From Azospirillum sp. B510 (GTDB lineage: Bacteria; Pseudomonadota; Alphaproteobacteria; Azospirillales; Azospirillaceae), in the NCBI RefSeq assembly GCF_000010725.1, contig NC_013855.1, forward strand, positions 496,001-560,000: a stretch of DNA of 64,000 bases. The letters are read 5' to 3'. The notes under the pieces were generated by a model. That model saw only the letters and a program-made list of their open reading frames with translations, was not told the origin of the DNA and made no database searches. Position numbers and translations under genes: made by a program. Below, in pieces: positions 59,725 through 64,000 of this stretch (its first letter is position 1; every line of letters begins with the position of its first letter).

Positions 59725-62394
59725 ATGCAGACCGCCAACGACATCCGTCGCACGTTCCTGGATTTCTTCGCCAAGCAGGGCCATCAGATCGTCGATTCGT
59801 CGCCGCTCGTGCCGCGCAACGACCCGACGCTGATGTTCACCAACGCCGGCATGGTCCAGTTCAAGAACGTCTTCACCGGTGCCGAGACGCGGCCTTACCG
59901 GCGTGCCGTCACGTCCCAGAAATGCGTGCGCGCCGGTGGCAAGCACAACGACCTCGACAATGTCGGCTACACCGCGCGGCATCACACCTTCTTCGAGATG
60001 CTGGGCAATTTCTCCTTCGGCGATTATTTCAAGGACGACGCCATCGCGTTCGCCTGGAACCTGATCACCAAGGAATACGGCCTGCCGGCAGACAAGCTTC
60101 TGGTGACGGTCCACACCTCCGACGAGGATGCGGCGGCGATCTGGCGCAAGGTCGCCGGCCTGTCGGACGACCGCATCATCCGCATCCCGACCGACGACAA
60201 TTTCTGGCGCATGGGCGACACCGGCCCTTGCGGCCCGTGCTCCGAGATCTTCTTCGACCATGGCCCGTCGATCGCCGGCGGCCCGCCGGGCAGCCCGGAC
60301 GAGGATGGCGACCGCTTCATCGAGATCTGGAACCTCGTGTTCATGCAGTATGAACAGCTTGGTCCCGACAATCTGGTGCCGCTGCCCAAGCCGTCGATCG
60401 ACACCGGCATGGGGCTGGAGCGTCTGGCCGCCGTCCTCCAGGGCCAGCACGACAATTACGACATCGACCTGATGCGGGCGCTGATCATGGCGTCGGCCGA
60501 GGCGACCAAGACGGCGGCGGACGGTGCCCATGCCGTCTCGCATCGCGTTATCGCCGACCATCTGCGCTCGACCTCCTTCCTGATCGCCGACGGCGTGCTG
60601 CCGTCGAACGAGGGGCGCGGCTATGTGCTGCGCCGCATCATGCGCCGCGCCATGCGCCATGCCCACATGATCGGCGCGCGCGAGCCGCTGATGCACCGTC
60701 TGGTTCCGGCGCTGATCCAGCAGATGGGCGACGCCTATCCCGAGCTGAACCGTGCCCGCGCCCTGATCGTCGAGACGCTGAAGCTGGAGGAGACCCGCTT
60801 CAAGCAGACGCTGGAGCGCGGCCTGCGCCTGCTGGAGGACGAGGTCGGCCATCTCGGCGAAGGCCAGCCGCTGGCCGGCGACGTCGCCTTCAAGCTGTAC
60901 GACACCTATGGCTTCCCGCTTGACCTGACCCAGGACGTGCTGCGCGGCCAGAACCGCGGCGTTGACGAGGCCGGCTTCAAGGCGGCGATGGACGAGCAGC
61001 GCCGCAAGGCCCGCGAATCCTGGGCCGGCTCGGGCGAGGTCGGCACCGAGAAGCTGTGGTACGAGATCAAGGACGAGCTGGGCGCCACCGAGTTCTTCGG
61101 CTACGACACCGAAGTCGCCGAGGGCAAGGTGACCGCCATCGTCAAGGGTGACACCCGCGTCGAGGCCGCCGCCATCGGCGACCAGGTGATGGTGGTCGTC
61201 AACCAGACCCCCTTCTACGGCGAATCCGGTGGTCAGGTCGGCGATGCCGGCGTGATCTTCTCCGCCGGCGGGGCTGAGGTTGCGGTCTCCGACACGCTGA
61301 AGAAGCTGGGCGCGGTGTGGGCCCATGTCGGCACCGTCACCAAGGGCATTCTTTCGGTCGGCGACGTGGTCGAATTGCGGGTGGACAGCAGCCGCCGCGC
61401 CGCCATCCGCGCCAACCACTCCGCCACCCACCTGCTGCATGAGGCGCTGCGCCACCGGCTGGGCGACCATGTCACCCAGAAGGGCTCTCTGGTTGCGCCG
61501 GAGCGTCTGCGTTTCGACATCAGCCAGCCGACCGGTCTGACCGCCGCCGACATCGCCGCCATCGAGGATGAGGTGAACCGCCGCGTCCTGGCTAACAGCG
61601 AGGTCGTCACCCGCCTGATGTCGCCGGACGAGGCGCGCGCCCAGGGGGCGATGGCGCTGTTCGGCGAGAAGTATGGCGACGAGGTCCGCGTCGTCTCGAT
61701 GGGCGGCCCGCACGGTGAACTCGACCGCGATTATTCGATCGAGCTGTGCGGCGGCACCCATGTCCGCCGCACCGGCGACATCGGCGTCTTCAAGATCGTC
61801 TCCGAAGGCGCTGTCGCCGCCGGTGTCCGCCGCATCGAGGCGTTGACCGGCACCGGCGCCAAGGCGTGGCTGTCCGAGCGCGACCATCTGCTGACCGAGG
61901 CGGCGAGCGTCCTCAAGGTCAAGCCCGACGAGGTTCCGGCCCGCGTGGCGACCCTGGTCGAGGAGCGTCGCAAGATGGAACGCGAGCTGGCGGACCTGCG
62001 TCGTCAGGTCGCCATGGGTGGGGGCGCCAAGGCCGATGGCGGCAACGAGGCCAAGGATGTCGCCGGCGTCAAGCTGGCCGCCCGCGTGGTCGAGGGGCTG
62101 CCGGCCAAGGATCTGAAACCGATGGCCGACGAGCTGAAGAAGCAGGTCGGCTCCGGCGTCGTCGTGCTGATCGCGTCGAACGAGGGCAAGGCCTCCATCG
62201 TCATCGGCGTGACCGACGACCTGACCGGGTCCTTGAGCGCCGTCGATCTGGTCCGCGTCGGCGCCGAGGCGCTGGGCGGCAAGGGCGGTGGCGGCCGGCC
62301 GGACATGGCCCAGGCCGGCGGCCCCGACGCCTCGCTGGCTCCGGCGGCGATCGCTGCCATCGAAACGGCGATCACGGCCAGGAAGGCGTCCTGA
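59725..62394 (+). CDS. alaS: Alanine-tRNA ligase
   Basis: An 889-residue class II synthetase with an editing domain. The N-terminal catalytic domain opens [20 protein letters not shown] and continues [20 protein letters not shown]. The editing site motifs are [13 protein letters not shown] (zinc-binding HxxxH) and [13 protein letters not shown]. The C-terminal C-Ala domain reaches the end. A long antisense open frame covers almost the whole gene and is a GC-bias artefact. A terminator follows. Confidence 0.97.
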   Translation: MQTANDIRRTFLDFFAKQGHQIVDSSPLVPRNDPTLMFTNAGMVQFKNVFTGAETRPYRRAVTSQKCVRAGGKHNDLDNVGYTARHHTFFEMLGNFSFGDYFKDDAIAFAWNLITKEYGLPADKLLVTVHTSDEDAAAIWRKVAGLSDDRIIRIPTDDNFWRMGDTGPCGPCSEIFFDHGPSIAGGPPGSPDEDGDRFIEIWNLVFMQYEQLGPDNLVPLPKPSIDTGMGLERLAAVLQGQHDNYDIDLMRALIMASAEATKTAADGAHAVSHRVIADHLRSTSFLIADGVLPSNEGRGYVLRRIMRRAMRHAHMIGAREPLMHRLVPALIQQMGDAYPELNRARALIVETLKLEETRFKQTLERGLRLLEDEVGHLGEGQPLAGDVAFKLYDTYGFPLDLTQDVLRGQNRGVDEAGFKAAMDEQRRKARESWAGSGEVGTEKLWYEIKDELGATEFFGYDTEVAEGKVTAIVKGDTRVEAAAIGDQVMVVVNQTPFYGESGGQVGDAGVIFSAGGAEVAVSDTLKKLGAVWAHVGTVTKGILSVGDVVELRVDSSRRAAIRANHSATHLLHEALRHRLGDHVTQKGSLVAPERLRFDISQPTGLTAADIAAIEDEVNRRVLANSEVVTRLMSPDEARAQGAMALFGEKYGDEVRVVSMGGPHGELDRDYSIELCGGTHVRRTGDIGVFKIVSEGAVAAGVRRIEALTGTGAKAWLSERDHLLTEAASVLKVKPDEVPARVATLVEERRKMERELADLRRQVAMGGGAKADGGNEAKDVAGVKLAARVVEGLPAKDLKPMADELKKQVGSGVVVLIASNEGKASIVIGVTDDLTGSLSAVDLVRVGAEALGGKGGGGRPDMAQAGGPDASLAPAAIAAIETAITARKAS

Positions 62395-62406
62395 GCCCGA
62401 TGAATG

Positions 62407-62440
62407 ACGGCTCCCGGAGCGATCCGGGAGCCGTTTCTCT
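62407..62440 (+). terminator. Rho-independent terminator after alaS
   Basis: A perfect 12-bp stem (acggctcccgga / tccgggagccgt) with a gcga loop, followed by ttctctgttc, lies 13 bases after the alaS stop. Confidence 0.85.
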
Positions 62441-62470
62441 GTTCGCGTCCTTTTCTTTCCAGGTCCGGCG

Positions 62471-62803
62471 ATGGAACTCCCGACTCTTCCCTTCACCGTG
62501 ACCGACTGGTCCGCCGTTCCCGTCACCGAGCATCCGGGCGAGACCGGCCTTGCCCGCTGGCGCAGCTTTCACGCCGGGGAGTTGCGGGTGCGGCTGGTCG
62601 AATACACGCCCGGCTATCTGGCTGACCATTGGTGCGACCGCGGCCATGTGCTGTTCGTGGTCAGCGGCGAGCTGGTCACCGAGCTGAAGGATGGCCGCCG
62701 CTTCGTCCTGACCGCCGGCATGAGCTATCAGGTGTCCGATTTCGGCGACCATCCGCATCGGTCCTCGACCGAAATCGGCGCCACTCTGTTCATCGTGGAC
62801 TGA
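62471..62803 (+). CDS. Cupin-fold protein of the DHCW-motif type
   Basis: A 110-residue single cupin. It begins LPFTVTDWSAVPVTEHPGETG and carries the YTPGYLADHWCDRGHVLFVV motif near residue 50 and GMSYQVSDFGDHPHRS near residue 85. The histidines and the Cys could bind a metal. Enzyme function is not known. It is separated from the next gene by 27 bases and may be co-transcribed with the MoxR ATPase. Confidence 0.85.
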   Translation: MELPTLPFTVTDWSAVPVTEHPGETGLARWRSFHAGELRVRLVEYTPGYLADHWCDRGHVLFVVSGELVTELKDGRRFVLTAGMSYQVSDFGDHPHRSSTEIGATLFIVD

Positions 62804-62830
62804 AACCTTCTCATTTGAGGGAGCCGACCC

Positions 62831-63673
62831 ATGCGTTTCACCGGAACCGACCGCTATGTCGCCACCGATGACCTGATGGTGGCGGTCAACGCCGCCATCA
62901 CGCTGGAGCGGCCGCTTCTGGTGAAGGGGGAACCCGGCACCGGCAAGACCGTGCTGGCGGTGGAGATCGCCCGCGCGCTGAACAAGCCGCTGCTGTCCTG
63001 GCATGTGAAGTCCACCACCAAGGCGCAGCAGGGCCTGTATGAGTACGACGCGGTCAGCCGCCTGCGCGACAGCCAGCTGGGCGAGGCGAAGGTCCATGAC
63101 ATCGCCAACTACATCGTCCGCGGCAAACTGTGGGAAGCCTTCGAGGCGCCGGAGGCGCCGGTCCTGCTGATCGACGAGATCGACAAGGCCGACATCGAGT
63201 TCCCCAACGACCTGCTGCTGGAACTCGACCGCATGGAGTTCCACGTCTACGAGACCCGCCAGACCATCAAGGCGGCCAGGCGTCCGATCGTCATCATCAC
63301 GTCGAACAATGAGAAGGAACTGCCGGACGCCTTCCTGCGCCGCTGCTTCTTCCATTACATCCGCTTTCCCGAGCGCGAGACGATGGAACGCATCGTCGAG
63401 GTCCATTACCCCGGCCTGAAGGCGGCGCTGCTGCGCGAGGCGCTGAACCTGTTCTATGACCTGCGGGAGGTTCCGGGCCTGAAGAAGAAGCCGTCCACAT
63501 CGGAATTGCTGGACTGGATCAAGCTGCTGATGGTCGAGGACATCGACCCGGAGACCCTGCGCGCCAAGGACGCGCGCACGTTGATTCCGCCGCTGTGCGG
63601 CGCGCTGATGAAGAACGAGCAGGACGTGCACACGCTGGAGCGGCTGGCCTTCCTGGCGAAGCGGGGGCGTTGA
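62831..63673 (+). CDS. MoxR-family AAA+ ATPase
   Basis: A 280-residue ATPase. The Walker A motif is GEPGTGKT (33-40), Walker B LLIDEIDKAD, and the sensor region IIITSNNEKELPDAFLRRC. MoxR ATPases assemble or activate metalloenzymes, usually with a VWA-domain partner (CoxE) encoded next to them. That partner is not present in the window, as the next gene is on the other strand. Its pairing with the cupin gene upstream is of interest but unproved. Confidence 0.92.
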   Translation: MRFTGTDRYVATDDLMVAVNAAITLERPLLVKGEPGTGKTVLAVEIARALNKPLLSWHVKSTTKAQQGLYEYDAVSRLRDSQLGEAKVHDIANYIVRGKLWEAFEAPEAPVLLIDEIDKADIEFPNDLLLELDRMEFHVYETRQTIKAARRPIVIITSNNEKELPDAFLRRCFFHYIRFPERETMERIVEVHYPGLKAALLREALNLFYDLREVPGLKKKPSTSELLDWIKLLMVEDIDPETLRAKDARTLIPPLCGALMKNEQDVHTLERLAFLAKRGR

Positions 63674-63706
63674 GGGGGCAACGGCCCCCCAACCCCGGCG
63701 CTCCTC

Positions 63707-64000
63707 TCAAACCCCGTCCACGTCCTCCATCGTCATCCCCAGCGCCGATCCGCTCACCGATCGCACCGTCACCCGGCTGCGTCCGCCGCCCAGCGGCATC
63801 ACCCGGATCTGGGTGCCGATGCGCTCGACCATCGCCGGAACATGGCTGATGACCCCCACCTGGCGCCCCCCGGCCTGCAACGCCTCCAGGCAGGACAGCG
63901 CCACATCCAGGCTGTCGGGGTCGAGCGTGCCGAACCCCTCGTCGATGAACAGCGTGCCGATCCCGCCGGAGGTGCCCGCCGCCATCGCCGACAGCCCGAG
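63707..64000 (-). CDS. sbcC: SbcC-type exonuclease/SMC-like ATPase, C-terminus (partial)
   Basis: The frame runs off the right edge of the window; about 98 C-terminal residues are visible. The Walker B and D-loop region (TLFIDEGFGTLDPDSLDVAL) and the H-loop segment (VGVISHVPAMVERI) match SbcC (Rad50-like) proteins. The signature motif (LSGGE) should lie just beyond the edge. SbcCD cleaves DNA hairpins and is not linked to its neighbours here. Confidence 0.88.
   Translation of the reverse strand, partial: LGLSAMAAGTSGGIGTLFIDEGFGTLDPDSLDVALSCLEALQAGGRQVGVISHVPAMVERIGTQIRVMPLGGGRSRVTVRSVSGSALGMTMEDVDGV

Noticed and set aside
59515..62526. A 1003-codon open frame on the minus strand opposite alaS
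   Set aside because: It is fully antisense to a highly conserved gene, is low-complexity in Gly/Asp/Gln/Arg/His, and arises from the GC codon bias. Similar frames oppose the RND permease, argS and the HAAT transporter genes.

Overview
The window looks like chromosomal DNA of a high-GC alphaproteobacterium of the Rhodospirillales, most probably Azospirillum or a close relative. This rests on strong G/C third-position bias, the class II DAHP synthase, the dgt-argS-SPOR-nagZ-M50-scpA-scpB-tatABC gene order and the alphaproteobacterial style of the small proteins. It is an inference from gene content; no database was searched. I see no insertion sequence, prophage, integrase or CRISPR array.

Layout. 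1-6651: a polyamine-type ABC transporter (ATPase cut by the window edge, two permeases, binding protein) co-transcribed with a three-subunit flavin/2Fe-2S dehydrogenase of the opine oxidase, D-hydroxyproline dehydrogenase and HcnABC superfamily, closed by a good terminator. 6671-13518: class II DAHP synthase, an AmpG-like permease, manganese catalase, a small secreted protein, glutathione reductase and an orphan FliL-like protein. 13970-15178: nicotinate phosphoribosyltransferase. 15227-20768 (minus strand): a nucleoside salvage operon of two nucleoside-type ABC permeases, cdd, punA, deoC and deoA. 20954-22386: a thioredoxin-like 2Fe-2S ferredoxin and an EamA-family permease. 22427-27062: a TPP riboswitch followed by a complete ABC transporter of the branched-chain-amino-acid (HAAT) type whose second permease is fused to an ATPase. 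27175-41901: ClC channel, secreted proteins and lipoproteins, a divergent ClpP, a glycosyltransferase, an RND efflux pair with a receiver-domain protein, folK/folB and CoxG. 42031-48324: cytochrome c, pepN, a LysR regulator with a divergent quinone oxidoreductase, and tRNA-Ser(UGA). 48396-64000: mostly housekeeping genes (xthA, erpA, dgt, argS, nagZ, scpAB, tatABC, alaS, a MoxR ATPase, the C-terminus of sbcC).

The observation I rate highest is the TPP riboswitch upstream of the HAAT-type transporter. By homology alone the transporter would be called a branched-chain amino acid importer. The riboswitch argues instead that it imports thiamine, a thiamine precursor or a degradation product, with a fused permease-ATPase whose ABC signature is degenerate. 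Other points of interest are a ClpP paralogue whose catalytic Asp is replaced by Asn, a mini-protein that looks like only the beta-sandwich part of an amidohydrolase, two secreted proteins that seem to share a domain, and a 52-residue gene with a near-perfect ribosome binding site.
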